Source: Vibrio bathopelagicus (GTDB taxonomy: Bacteria; Pseudomonadota; Gammaproteobacteria; Enterobacterales; Vibrionaceae). From it: 64,000 nt of DNA. The notes below the pieces were generated by a model. That model searched no databases, had not been told where the DNA came from, and saw nothing but the letters and a program-made list of their open reading frames with translations. Of this stretch, positions 40,386 to 55,400 are shown in pieces. A program made the position numbers and the translations under genes. Position 1 is the first letter of the stretch; the number at the start of each line of letters is the position of its first letter. Where the stretch lies: positions 496,001-560,000 of the forward strand of contig NZ_CP062500.1 in the NCBI RefSeq assembly GCF_014879975.1. Reading direction: 5' to 3'.

Positions 40386-40411
40386 AATAAAAAAGGCTCC
40401 TATGCGGAGCC
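40386..40411 (-). terminator. yadS terminator
   Basis: Read on the minus strand: GGCTCC, loop GCATA, GGAGCC, then TTTTTTATT. It lies 24 bp after the yadS stop. It ends the mtnN-cobD-btuF-yadS block. Confidence 0.85.
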
Positions 40412-40434
40412 CATTTCTATTTTGTAACGCTAGC

Positions 40435-41052
40435 CTATTTGATTGCGAAGGTAGGCAATGACAAGTGCCAGCGAATAGCGCCAAGCCTAATCAATAGTGT
40501 CGTGAACACGCCGGCTAAAAAGGCAGTTTCTGAGTCGTGTCCCATGCTAATTGCCATGGTATGGAAAGCGCCGCCAATGATACAAGCGGTCGCGTAGACT
40601 TCACTTCTTAGGATCATCGGGACTTCACGAGCAAGTACGTCACGGATAATACCGCCACCGCAACCTGTGATCACACCCATGATAATAGCAACCAATGCAG
40701 AATCTTGATAAATCAGTGCTTTTTCAACACCAATGCCAACAAATACAGCTAAGCCGATCGCATCACATACTGGCAGGATCCACCAAGCCAGACGCTTTGG
40801 GCGTCTTACTATAATCATGGTCAGCAAACAGGTGGTGATGATGACCCAAAGGTAGGTGGTATCGGTGATCCAAAACACGGGAGTTGCACCCAATGCCATG
40901 TCACGAATAGTACCGCCGCCAATCGCGGTTACACTGCCTAAAACGGCTACACCAAAGGGATCCATCTTAAGACGGCCAGCGACAAATACGCCAGAGACAG
41001 CAAAAATGGCAGTGCCAAATAAATCGATAATATAAAGCAGCATGGAGTCCAT
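40435..41052 (-). CDS. yadS: Trimeric intracellular cation channel (TRIC) family membrane protein YadS
   Basis: Encodes 205 residues with about six or seven membrane segments. Two copies of the UPF0126 signature are seen: AIGGGTIRDMALG near residue 45 and GCGGGIIRDVLAREVPMIL near residue 130. The bacterial TRIC homologues are structurally characterised cation channels; a transported ion in vivo is not established. Closest to E. coli YadS, which also follows mtnN-btuF, so the order is conserved. It starts 75 bp after btuF on the same strand. Confidence 0.88.
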   Translation of the reverse strand: MDSMLLYIIDLFGTAIFAVSGVFVAGRLKMDPFGVAVLGSVTAIGGGTIRDMALGATPVFWITDTTYLWVIITTCLLTMIIVRRPKRLAWWILPVCDAIGLAVFVGIGVEKALIYQDSALVAIIMGVITGCGGGIIRDVLAREVPMILRSEVYATACIIGGAFHTMAISMGHDSETAFLAGVFTTLLIRLGAIRWHLSLPTFAIK

Positions 41053-41126
41053 GATACTGGTGCTCTTATGGTTGAAATTGTAGGGACAGGTCGGTGGCGA
41101 ATTGTACGAAAAAACGCAGCAAATAG

Positions 41127-41987
41127 TTAGTGATTTTGCCTCGCTCTATCGAAGAAATCGCATACTTGTTGGATCGCTTTCAAAGTTCTCGTCGTTGGGC
41201 GATTTATCCAGTCAGAGTTGAGTGACCAAATCTGATTTTGAGCGACCGCCGGGATCTCATCTTGCCAAGTTTGCCACATGGCTCCATTCTCAATTGCGTG
41301 CTGAGAAGTGAAGATCACTTGCGGCTTCCTTAACACAACTTGCTCAATGCCAACTTGTGGGTAAGGAGAGGCGCTGTCTTCAAAAATATTGTGGCCACCA
41401 CAAAACTCAAACACCTCACTTGGCCAGTGTCCTTGAGCTACGGTGATGATCGGCTTTTCACTGAGCTGATAAAAGTAGTCTACGGGTTCGGCATCTTTAT
41501 ATTTTAGTCTCAACTTGTTGAGCTGCTCTTTGTATTGCTTAGCATTATTCTCTCCAATATTCGGATCACTGGAGTATTGGCTGAGTTGCTCGATATTGGT
41601 CGCAATGCTGTCTAGGCTTTTGGTTTTAGAGTAGTAAATGTTAAATCCAAATTGCTCTAGTTTCGCGAGTTCTCTTGGTGGATTCCCAGCTGGCCACGCG
41701 AGAATCAGATCAGGTTGCAGGGCGATGATTTTCTCAACCTTGATGCCTTGGTAATTCGCCACTTTCTCCAGCTTGTCAGCTTGTGGTGGATAATCACTTC
41801 GCTCACTAACCGCGATAAGATTGTCACCTAAACCTGCGCTGTAGGCGAGCTCAGTCGCGTGAGGAGCAAGGCTGATGACGCGCTCGGCAGTTACTACTTC
41901 TGTTGCGAGGGAAGCGGGTGCCCATAAATAAAAACTGAGACTGAACGTGAGAGCGGTACATCGTGTAACGAGTTGAGAGGGTTTCAC
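41127..41987 (-). CDS. btuF: Vitamin B12 periplasmic binding protein BtuF
   Basis: Encodes 286 residues. A signal peptide (CTALTFSLSFYLWAPASLA) precedes a type III periplasmic-binding domain with RVISLAPHATELAYSAGLGDNLIAVSERSDYPPQA, the pattern of BtuF. It delivers cobalamin to the BtuCD importer, whose genes are not in the window. One base separates it from cobD, so the two are cotranscribed. The heme- or siderophore-binding members of the same superfamily are the alternative; the cobD neighbour argues for cobalamin. Confidence 0.92.
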   Translation of the reverse strand: MKPSQLVTRCTALTFSLSFYLWAPASLATEVVTAERVISLAPHATELAYSAGLGDNLIAVSERSDYPPQADKLEKVANYQGIKVEKIIALQPDLILAWPAGNPPRELAKLEQFGFNIYYSKTKSLDSIATNIEQLSQYSSDPNIGENNAKQYKEQLNKLRLKYKDAEPVDYFYQLSEKPIITVAQGHWPSEVFEFCGGHNIFEDSASPYPQVGIEQVVLRKPQVIFTSQHAIENGAMWQTWQDEIPAVAQNQIWSLNSDWINRPTTRTLKAIQQVCDFFDRARQNH

Positions 41988-41988
41988 T

Positions 41989-42942
41989 TTAAATCCCTTG
42001 ATGAATAATGAGTAATACTAGGCTTTGTAAGAATATCCAGATAGCGATGCGGCCAAAAACCAGCCTTTGAACCTGAGATAAATGCAGGGCTGATGGAGCG
42101 ATTCTGCCGCCTAATTTTGCACGAATGGCTTTGGTGTTGTCATAAATAGCAGGACCGCCCAGTGAAAGCTCAAGCTTGTTGCCAACAGCGGTAATTAACC
42201 ATGCAGGGCCAGGTAGAGGCCAAGAGCGACTCTGAACGAGCATCATCTTAAACGTGTGTGTGGCCTTATCACCACATACGATCATCAAAGCAAATAAGCG
42301 CATTGGTATGAATTCTAGGGTCGCGACAATCTTGATAGCGGTTGAGCCGAATGGGGAAAATTGCTTGCGACTTGGTGACCAAGCTCGAGCTAACTCGACT
42401 ACAAGGCGATACATTAGCGCGGCGATTCCACCACCGATGGCGTACCAGAACAGCACACAAACTACATTACGAGCGTAACCCATGATGATGGTTTCAGCAG
42501 CGGCTTTACCAAGCCCAAGTGATGACAGTGATTCAGTTTGACGATTAACAATCGGAGCCAATAACTGGCGAGCCGCGGCTTTATCTTCTCGGCCAAGTGC
42601 TTTGATCAGTTGATTCGCTAGCTTTTCATTGTTACGCCAATCAATCGCGAGTAACAACAGCGCTAATTCAAACAGTTGTGATTGCCAAACCAGTGGCTGC
42701 AGTGCCAATAGAATAACCAGAGCCGGCAAGACCATTAACCCCCAAGCTAAGGTGCCCGAGATTAAGCTTTGGGAATAGTTTTGGTTGTTATTAACCTTGC
42801 TTGCTAAAAGTTCAGCAAACTTATGCCATAAGGTCGTGGGGTGTGCGGCATGAGGGATAGGTAAAATTAAATGAAAAAGCAGTGCTCCCCACATTACAAG
42901 GAGCACGCCATTTGCAAATACCTGATCGAACAGTGTTTGCAT
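41989..42942 (-). CDS. cobD: Cobalamin biosynthesis protein CobD/CbiB family
   Basis: Encodes 317 residues, mostly hydrophobic, with several membrane segments (start LFDQVFANGVLLVMWGALLFHLILPIPHAAH). The AETIIMGYARNVVCVLFWYAIGGGIAALMYR block matches the CbiB family core (AETVIGRTAEN... in others). CbiB/CobD attaches aminopropanol phosphate to the corrinoid side chain. In vibrios without the full ring pathway it would work in salvage. Lies 10 bp after mtnN and one base before btuF. The sequence is divergent from the enteric CbiB, so specificity is uncertain. Confidence 0.85.
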   Translation of the reverse strand: MQTLFDQVFANGVLLVMWGALLFHLILPIPHAAHPTTLWHKFAELLASKVNNNQNYSQSLISGTLAWGLMVLPALVILLALQPLVWQSQLFELALLLLAIDWRNNEKLANQLIKALGREDKAAARQLLAPIVNRQTESLSSLGLGKAAAETIIMGYARNVVCVLFWYAIGGGIAALMYRLVVELARAWSPSRKQFSPFGSTAIKIVATLEFIPMRLFALMIVCGDKATHTFKMMLVQSRSWPLPGPAWLITAVGNKLELSLGGPAIYDNTKAIRAKLGGRIAPSALHLSQVQRLVFGRIAIWIFLQSLVLLIIHQGI

Positions 42943-42952
42943 GTCTAGTCGC

Positions 42953-43648
42953 TTACTTTAGTAGGGCAACCATCTTGATAACCATTTCAGAAGAGCTTTG
43001 CGCTGCTAGTGGCAGGAACTCTTCGAAGCTCATTGGTGATTCTTTGTCTGCAACGTCAGAGATTGCACGAACAACCACGAATGGTACTTGGAATTGGTGA
43101 CAAGCTTGAGCGATAGCCGATGCTTCCATCTCTACAGCAACCACCGATGGGAAGTGCTTACGGATAAACTCTTGGCGTTCAGCTGTACATACAAATGCGT
43201 CGCCAGTACAGATAAGACCGCGAACGGCATGCTTACCTTCCATTTGTGCTAGTGCTTGTTCTGCAACAGCCATCAGCGTGTCATCCGCCTTGAACGCTGC
43301 AGGTTGACCTGCCATTTGGCCGATTTCGTAACCGAAAGCAGTAACGTCTGCATCGTGGTGACGAACTTCAGTCGAGATAACCACATCACCAAGGTTTAGC
43401 GTTGAATCAAAACCGCCAGCAGAGCCAGTGTTTAATACTACATCTGGTTGGTATTCGCTTAGTAGGATTGAAGTACCAACAGCCGCTGCTACTTTACCAA
43501 TGCCTGATTGAAGCAAAACAACGTCAACACCATTAAGCTGACCAGAGAAAAAGGTACAACCGCCTTTATTAACTTCAGTAATGTCTGAAATTGCTGCTTT
43601 TAGGATCGCAACTTCTTGCTCCATTGCGCCAATGATGCCGATTTTCAT
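42953..43648 (-). CDS. mtnN: 5'-methylthioadenosine/S-adenosylhomocysteine nucleosidase
   Basis: Encodes 231 residues. Signatures: [16 protein letters not shown] with the catalytic Glu12, [30 protein letters not shown] and the [13 protein letters not shown] block holding the catalytic Asp. It cleaves methylthioadenosine and S-adenosylhomocysteine; the latter reaction feeds LuxS and autoinducer-2 synthesis in vibrios. First gene of mtnN-cobD-btuF; an extended -10 element lies about 42 bp upstream. Confidence 0.97.
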   Translation of the reverse strand: MKIGIIGAMEQEVAILKAAISDITEVNKGGCTFFSGQLNGVDVVLLQSGIGKVAAAVGTSILLSEYQPDVVLNTGSAGGFDSTLNLGDVVISTEVRHHDADVTAFGYEIGQMAGQPAAFKADDTLMAVAEQALAQMEGKHAVRGLICTGDAFVCTAERQEFIRKHFPSVVAVEMEASAIAQACHQFQVPFVVVRAISDVADKESPMSFEEFLPLAAQSSSEMVIKMVALLK

Positions 43649-43689
43649 GTGTAGTCTCTTAATAAATAATATTTAAACAGTAGAGCGAA

Positions 43690-43742
43690 ATTGTAGCATG
43701 GATAAGAAGTGTCGAGCGACTGCCCAGAGGCACTTCTCATCC
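43690..43742 (-). promoter_or_regulatory. mtnN promoter element and upstream hairpin
   Basis: On the minus strand TGCTACAAT (43690-43698) is an extended -10, placing the start of transcription near 43683. Directly upstream, GGATAAGAAGTG (43700-43711) and CACTTCTCATCC (43731-43742) form 12-bp arms with one mismatch around a 19-nt centre, overlapping where a -35 would lie. The dyad could be an operator or the 3' hairpin of the DUF1499 gene; it has no T-run. Confidence 0.45.
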
Positions 43743-43775
43743 GAATAGCAGCAATTTGTCTGCGTATTCTTTTAT

Positions 43776-44204
43776 CTATTTGATTAGGCCTTCGCTTTTC
43801 AAGCTAACGCGAAGTTGTTCAGCTCGTTTTCGGTTTACACCAAAATCAGAATGACCAGTACGAGATTCAGAGCGAACAATCAGTTTTCCATCGACTGTTT
43901 TTAGCTCTAAATCATCGACAAAACGCATGATGCGTGAGGTGCATTCAACACGTAGGTAGTCTTCCGTTTTATTAGCAGTTTTTGCGCCTGGTAAGGTAAG
44001 AGCAACTTGTTCAATTTGATCGAGAGTTACAGACTCTGAGAGGTCAAACTCTGCTAGAGCATGTTGTTCACGGTTATCTTGAGTTGAGACACAGTTGGGT
44101 TTATCACCACAAGGCGATGAGGTTCTGTCTTTCATGTCCGTGATTCCTTGGCTGCAAGCGGTTAGAGTTAAAAGAGATAGAGAGAGGAGAGCGGCTTTTT
44201 TCAT
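43776..44204 (-). CDS. DUF1499 family lipoprotein
   Basis: Encodes 142 residues. A lipoprotein signal ends LTAC (C17), so the protein is probably anchored in the outer membrane. The PNCVSTQD, YLRVECTSRIMRFVDDLEL and VRSESRTGHSDFGVNRKR blocks are DUF1499 signatures. The function of the family is unknown. It is a single gene on the minus strand, 127 bp upstream of mtnN in transcription order, and downstream of the gltD terminator. Confidence 0.88.
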   Translation of the reverse strand: MKKAALLSLSLLTLTACSQGITDMKDRTSSPCGDKPNCVSTQDNREQHALAEFDLSESVTLDQIEQVALTLPGAKTANKTEDYLRVECTSRIMRFVDDLELKTVDGKLIVRSESRTGHSDFGVNRKRAEQLRVSLKSEGLIK

Positions 44205-44312
44205 CGTGATTCCAATGGTGTTGTTTTCGTTGTTATTATAGTTCTCGATATTGGTTCTTTTGCGATTGTTCTACTTATTTGTCGTTAGGCTTGTGATCAA
44301 ACGTATCGAATT

Positions 44313-44344
44313 GAAAAAAGGATCCATGCTTGGATCCTTTTTTT
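44313..44344 (-). terminator. Terminator of gltBD1, displaced from gltD
   Basis: Stem AAAAAAGGATCC / GGATCCTTTTTT with an ATGCTT loop and A/T runs on both sides. Read on the minus strand it lies 320 bp after the gltD stop, because a 282-bp element (44381-44662) is inserted between. Confidence 0.8.
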
Positions 44345-44380
44345 ATAGTAACGAACTGAGTAATAAGGGAAACCTTATAT

Positions 44381-44662
44381 TAGGGCGTGTTGACCTTTCG
44401 TGGTTAAATTTTGTTCGAGATAAAAGCGTTTTAATCGCGGCGAGGGGGAAGTAGCCTAGTCACTCTAAGCAAATCTCCCTCAACAAAGAGTAAAACGCTT
44501 TTTGCGGGGGCGCCCAGCTCGAACCCTTCGGGCAGCGTTTACTGGTCATTTCTACTACGTTATCGGCTTCTCATGTAGGCTAGCTACACATCGACGCCTC
44601 TGCCTTGTATAAATACCCAGCAACTCGCTGCAAAAGTCAGCTCGAAAGATCAACACGCCCTA
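44381..44662. mobile_element. 282-bp element with 20-bp terminal inverted repeats (MITE candidate)
   Basis: The left end TAGGGCGTGTTGACCTTTCG and the reverse complement of the right end, TAGGGCGTGTTGATCTTTCG, agree at 19 of 20 positions. The outermost TA on each side could be a TA target duplication, as made by IS630/Tc1-type transposases, or part of the repeat. No ORF for a transposase is present. Internal inverted blocks AAAAGCGTTTTA (44422-44433) and TAAAACGCTTTT (44491-44502) occur. It starts one base after the gltD stop codon. Confidence 0.82.
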
Positions 44663-44663
44663 G

Positions 44664-50556
<5,893 letters not shown>

Positions 50557-50986
50557 TGCAATTCTCCCTTTTGCTTCGCTGTCATCCAGACAGTAAATGA
50601 CTAACTATTCATGTACTTGTTATTTTTTTTGAACTTATAGTTTGTTTTTAGCTAGCTAAAACGTTATTGGTTGTGTTAACAAAACCGATTGGTTTTATTT
50701 TCATCAGCTTTACAACGTATAGCTAATTGTGTTTAAGGTCAAGTTCATGGTTAATTATCATGTGTAAACGCGATTAGCCACGTAATAATCTAAAATAGTC
50801 GATGAAGATCAATGAGATATAAAAGCTAGATGTTAACGGGATTTAACATATATAGCAGGGGTGATTGAGAAAGAGTTAAAGGCCAGATAGAAAAAAGGCT
50901 AGCATCGAGTGCTAGCCAAATATAAAAGTTAGGAAGGGTGTTGCTTTTTCCCTAGGCCAACGTCAACGACGTTAGCCCGAGAAATA
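50557..50986 (-). promoter_or_regulatory. Region between the two glutamate synthase operons
   Basis: No gene. It contains the gltD2 terminator (50891-50917) and the gltB1 upstream region. A candidate promoter on the minus strand has TTGACC (50737-50742), 17-bp spacer and TACGTT (50714-50719), or TATACG with 15 bp. A palindrome-like AAAACC GATT GGTTTT lies at 50681-50696, downstream of that promoter, where an operator could sit. The leader to gltB1 would be about 150 nt. Confidence 0.45.
50891..50917 (-). terminator. Terminator of the second gltBD operon
   Basis: On the minus strand GGCTAGCA, loop CTCGA, TGCTAGCC, then six T. It lies 70 bp after the gltD2 stop, so the two glutamate synthase pairs are separate transcripts. 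Confidence 0.87.
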
Positions 50987-52456
50987 TTATGCGGAAAGCA
51001 TGAGTGAATCAGCTTTCGCTTCTAAGTTTGAGTTACCCATTAAGAAGTCATCAATGGCAATTGCACATTCACGACCTTCATTGATACAACGTACAACTAG
51101 AGACTGGCCAGTACGCATGTCACCAGCAGCGAAAACGCCTTTCTGGTTCGTCGCATAACCTTCAGAGGCCACGTTGCCGCGCTCATCAAGTTTAATGTCT
51201 AGCTGAGCCAGTACACCTGTTGGTTCAGGGTGTAAGAAGCCCATTGCTAAGAATGCCATGTCACAAGGGATAACACGTTCAGAGTTTGCTACTTCATCAA
51301 AACCTGGACGTTCACCTGGTTTCGCATCTTGCCAAACGATGTCAGCAATGCGAAGTCCGGTTACATTACCGCTATCGTCAGAGATGAACTCTTTAGTCAG
51401 GATGTTCCAATGACGTTCACAACCTTCTTCGTGAGAAGTGGTGGTCTTCATGATCATTGGGTATTGAGGCCAAGGCATATTGGCAGGGCGCTTCTCTGGT
51501 GGGATCGGCATGATCTCAACCTGAGTAATGCTTGCTGCTTTATGACGGTTTGATGTGCCCACACAGTCAGAACCTGTATCACCACCACCGATAACCACAA
51601 TGTGCTTATCTTTAGCGTGAAGCTCTTCTGTTTTAAGGTCTAAGTCGTTGGCACGGCGGTTGTTTTGACCAAGGAATTCCATGGCAAAGTGAACGCCTTT
51701 CAGCTCACGACCTGGGATTGGTAAATCGCGTGGAACCGTAGAACCACCCGTTAGCAATACCACATCAAATTCTTGGCGTAGCTGTTGAGCATTAACATCA
51801 ACACCGATGTGTTGGTTCACTTTAAACTCAACGCCAGCTTCAGCCATTAGGTTGATCTTACGATCAATCACGTCCATACCAAGTTTGAAATCTGGGATAC
51901 CGAAACGCAGTAGGCCACCCACTTTCTCGTCACGTTCAAATACCGTCACAGAGTGACCTGCACTGTTTAGTTGCTCAGCAGCGGCTAGACCTGCAGGGCC
52001 TGAACCGATCACGGCTACTGTTTTTCCTGTACGAGAGCGAGGTACTTTAGGCTTTGCGTACCCTTCACGGTACGCAGTTTCTACAATTGTTTTCTCGATA
52101 TTACAGATAGTGATTGGGTCTTGGTTGATACCAAGAACACAAGCGCTTTCACAAGGAGCAGGACACACACGACCTGTAAATTCAGGGAAGTTGTTGGTAG
52201 AGCTTAGAATGTTCCAAGCTTCTTCCCAGCTGTCACGGTAAACCGCATCATTGAATTCTGGGATGATGTTACCAATCGGACAACCGCTGTGACAGAAAGG
52301 TACGCCACAGTCCATACAACGAGAGGCTTGAGTATTGATCTTTTCACCAAACTCTTCGTTAAGTATGAACTCTTTATTGTCTTCAATTCGAACTGACGGG
52401 TCGAGCTTCTTTGGAAGCTCACGACCGTGTTCTAAAAATCCAGTAGGCTTACCCAT
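50987..52456 (-). CDS. gltD: Glutamate synthase small subunit, second pair
   Basis: Encodes 489 residues (MGKPTGFLEHGRELPKKLDPS). It has the Cys clusters CMDCGVPFCHSGCPIGN and CPAPCESACVLGIN, then FAD ([15 protein letters not shown]) and NADPH (VIGGGDTGSDCVG) folds. The sequence differs clearly from the GltD 5 kb away: it is the form with a TGFLE N-terminus and an extra segment around GRELKGVHFAMEFLGQ, widespread in other bacterial phyla. It overlaps gltB2 by one base and would be its NADPH-oxidising partner. Confidence 0.93.
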   Translation of the reverse strand: MGKPTGFLEHGRELPKKLDPSVRIEDNKEFILNEEFGEKINTQASRCMDCGVPFCHSGCPIGNIIPEFNDAVYRDSWEEAWNILSSTNNFPEFTGRVCPAPCESACVLGINQDPITICNIEKTIVETAYREGYAKPKVPRSRTGKTVAVIGSGPAGLAAAEQLNSAGHSVTVFERDEKVGGLLRFGIPDFKLGMDVIDRKINLMAEAGVEFKVNQHIGVDVNAQQLRQEFDVVLLTGGSTVPRDLPIPGRELKGVHFAMEFLGQNNRRANDLDLKTEELHAKDKHIVVIGGGDTGSDCVGTSNRHKAASITQVEIMPIPPEKRPANMPWPQYPMIMKTTTSHEEGCERHWNILTKEFISDDSGNVTGLRIADIVWQDAKPGERPGFDEVANSERVIPCDMAFLAMGFLHPEPTGVLAQLDIKLDERGNVASEGYATNQKGVFAAGDMRTGQSLVVRCINEGRECAIAIDDFLMGNSNLEAKADSLMLSA

Positions 52457-55400
52457 TATACTGCCTCCACTTCTTCCGTTTGTGCCTGTTGTGCTTCAGC
52501 TTTACGCTTTTTAAGAACCGCTTTGTAGTCACGTGGCATGACTTTAATCAGTGATGCAACACTTGCTTCAAAGTTGTCTAGGAAAGACTGAGCAACTTCA
52601 CTTCCTGTGAATTCAACATGCTTAGTTAGCATATCTAGTAGAAGATCTTTATCTTCTTGTTCAATTGGATCTAGGTCGACAAGTTCTGCGTTGAGCTTGG
52701 TTTCGAAGTCGCCTGCTTTATCCCAAACATAAGCGACACCGCCACTCATACCTGCAGCAAAGTTACGGCCTGTTGAACCAAGGATAATTGCCGCGCCACC
52801 TGTCATGTATTCACAACCGTGGTCACCAACACCTTCAACAACAACCTTTGCACCAGAGTTACGAACACAGAAACGTTCGCCAGCCATACCGCGAATGAAA
52901 GATTCACCTGAGGTTGCACCGTAGAAACATACGTTACCAACCACGATGTTATCTTCCGCAACGATAGTAGATTTCGCATCTGGGTACAGTACCAAAGTAC
53001 CGCCAGACAGACCTTTACCCCAGTAATCGTTCGCGTCACCTTCTACTTCGAACTTCACGCCTTTAGCAAGGAATGCACCGAACGATTGACCTGCACTACC
53101 GTGGAACTTAACGTTCATTGGCTGTGGTAAACCTTGGTCTTTGTAAACCTTCGAGATTTCGTTCGACAGCATCGTGCCTGCTGAACGGTCCGTGTTGATA
53201 ATAGGGAACTGAGCGGTAACCGCTTCGCCTTTCTCAAGCGCTGGGATTGCAGCCTGAATCAATTTACGGTCTAGAACGTCTTCAAGATTATGATTTTGTT
53301 TTGTCTGGTTGTAGATACCATCTTCAGCACGAGCCTGCTCAATGTGCAGTACCGGTGTTAGATCTAGGTTCTTGTATTTCCAGTGACCGATGTCATCACG
53401 AACTTTAAGTTTGTGTGATTGACCAACCATTTCGTCGATAGAACGGAAGCCAAGTTCAGCCATTACTTCACGTAAGCCTTCAGCCATGTATTGGAAGAAC
53501 GTTACTACGTCTTCTACACGGCCGTCGAAACGCTCACGAAGAGTTTTGTTCTGTGTTGCGATACCAACAGGACATGTATTCTTGTGACACTTACGCATCA
53601 TGATACAGCCTTCAACAACTAGAGCGGCGGTTGCTACGCCCCATTCTTCAGCGCCAAGTAGCGTTGCGACTGCAAGGTCACGTGGTGTTTTCATCTGACC
53701 ATCAGACTGAACAACGATACGGTTACGTAGGCCGTTTTTCAGTAGTGTTTGGTGAGTTTCTGCTAGACCCAGTTCCCAAGGCAGACCTGTGTGACGGATA
53801 GAAGACATCGGAGATGCACCCGTACCACCATCAAAACCTGCGATAAGTACTACGTCAGCTTTCGCTTTCGCTACACCTGATGCAATCGTACCTACGCCAG
53901 CTTCCGATACTAGTTTCACGTTGACACGGCCATTACGGTTCGCGTTTTTCAGATCGTAGATCAGCTGAGCCAAATCTTCGATTGAGTAGATATCATGGTG
54001 TGGTGGTGGAGAGATAAGACCTACGCCCGGAGTCGAGTGACGTGTTGCACCGATCCAATCATCAACCTTATCACCTGGTAGCTGACCACCTTCGCCAGGT
54101 TTCGCACCTTGAGCCATTTTGATTTGCAGCTCATCAGCGTTAGATAGGTAGTAAGACGTTACACCAAAGCGACCGGAAGCCACCTGTTTGATTGCTGAAC
54201 GCTCCCAGTCACCGTTTTCTTTACGCTCGAAACGTGCTGGATCTTCACCACCTTCACCTGAGTTTGATTTTGCGCCAATGCGGTTCATTGCAACAGCCAG
54301 TGTTGAGTGAGCCTCATGTGAGATTGAACCAAAACTCATAGCACCCGTTGCGAAACGCTTAAGGATTTTCTCGATAGGTTCTACTTCCGCTAGAGGAATA
54401 GAGCCTGCTGGGTTCTTAATGAAATCAAGTTGGCTACGTAGTGTCGCTGCGTTGTCGCCTTGAGCATCAACGGCGTTCGCGTACTTTTTGAATTGACCGT
54501 AATCTTTGTTACGCGTCGATTCTTGAAGTAGAGAAATCGTTTCTGGGTTGAATAAGTGCTTCTCACCACGTTGTTTCCACTGGTAAACACCACCAACATC
54601 AAGAATCTGTGCTGGGATTTCACGAGCAGGATAACCAACACGGTGACGTACTAGGACTTCGCGTGCGATATCATCGATCGTTAGACCTTGGATACGAGAA
54701 ACCGTCCCTGTGAAGTATTTTTCAACCACTGATTTGCTGATACCAAGAGCTTCAAAGATTTGAGCGCCGTGGTAAGACTGCAGCGTAGAGATACCCATCT
54801 TCGAGAAGATCTTCAGTAGACCGCCGTTAACACCTTTACGGTAGTTATCGAATAACTCACGTGGGTGAACGTTTGGATCTAGCTTCTTAGTACGTTGCAG
54901 TTCAACAATCGTTTCGATAACTAGGTATGGGTTAACTGCGTTTGCACCGTAACCGATTAAGGTTGCGAAGTGGTGCGTTTCGCGCGCGTCACCCGTTTCA
55001 ACCACGATGTCACACTTAGCACGTAAACCTTTACGGATTAGGTGGTGGTGAACAGCGCCAACCGCCAGCATTGCTGGGATAGCTGCGTGGTTTGAGTTAA
55101 CCGCACGGTCAGTCAGTAGAATGATAGAGTAACCATCAATAACCGCATCTTCCGCATATTGGCAGATCCGCTTAAGTGCGCGCTCTAACTTTCCTTGGTC
55201 TCCGTTCGCTTGGAATACGATATCCAGCGTCTTCGATTGAAGGTGCTCATTATCGATAGCACGAAGTTTTTCTAACTCAGAGTTAGACAGAACTGGAGAC
55301 TCAAGTTCTACTTTTTGACAGTGTTCAGGTGTTTCAGCAAGTAAGTTCTGATCTTTACCTAGGTAAGTGTTCAGAGACATAACCATACGCTCACGAATCG

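Noticed and set aside
44251..44454. 67-residue plus-strand frame running through the terminator into the inverted-repeat element
   Set aside because: It crosses a rho-independent terminator and the end of a mobile element; no family and no ribosome-binding site.
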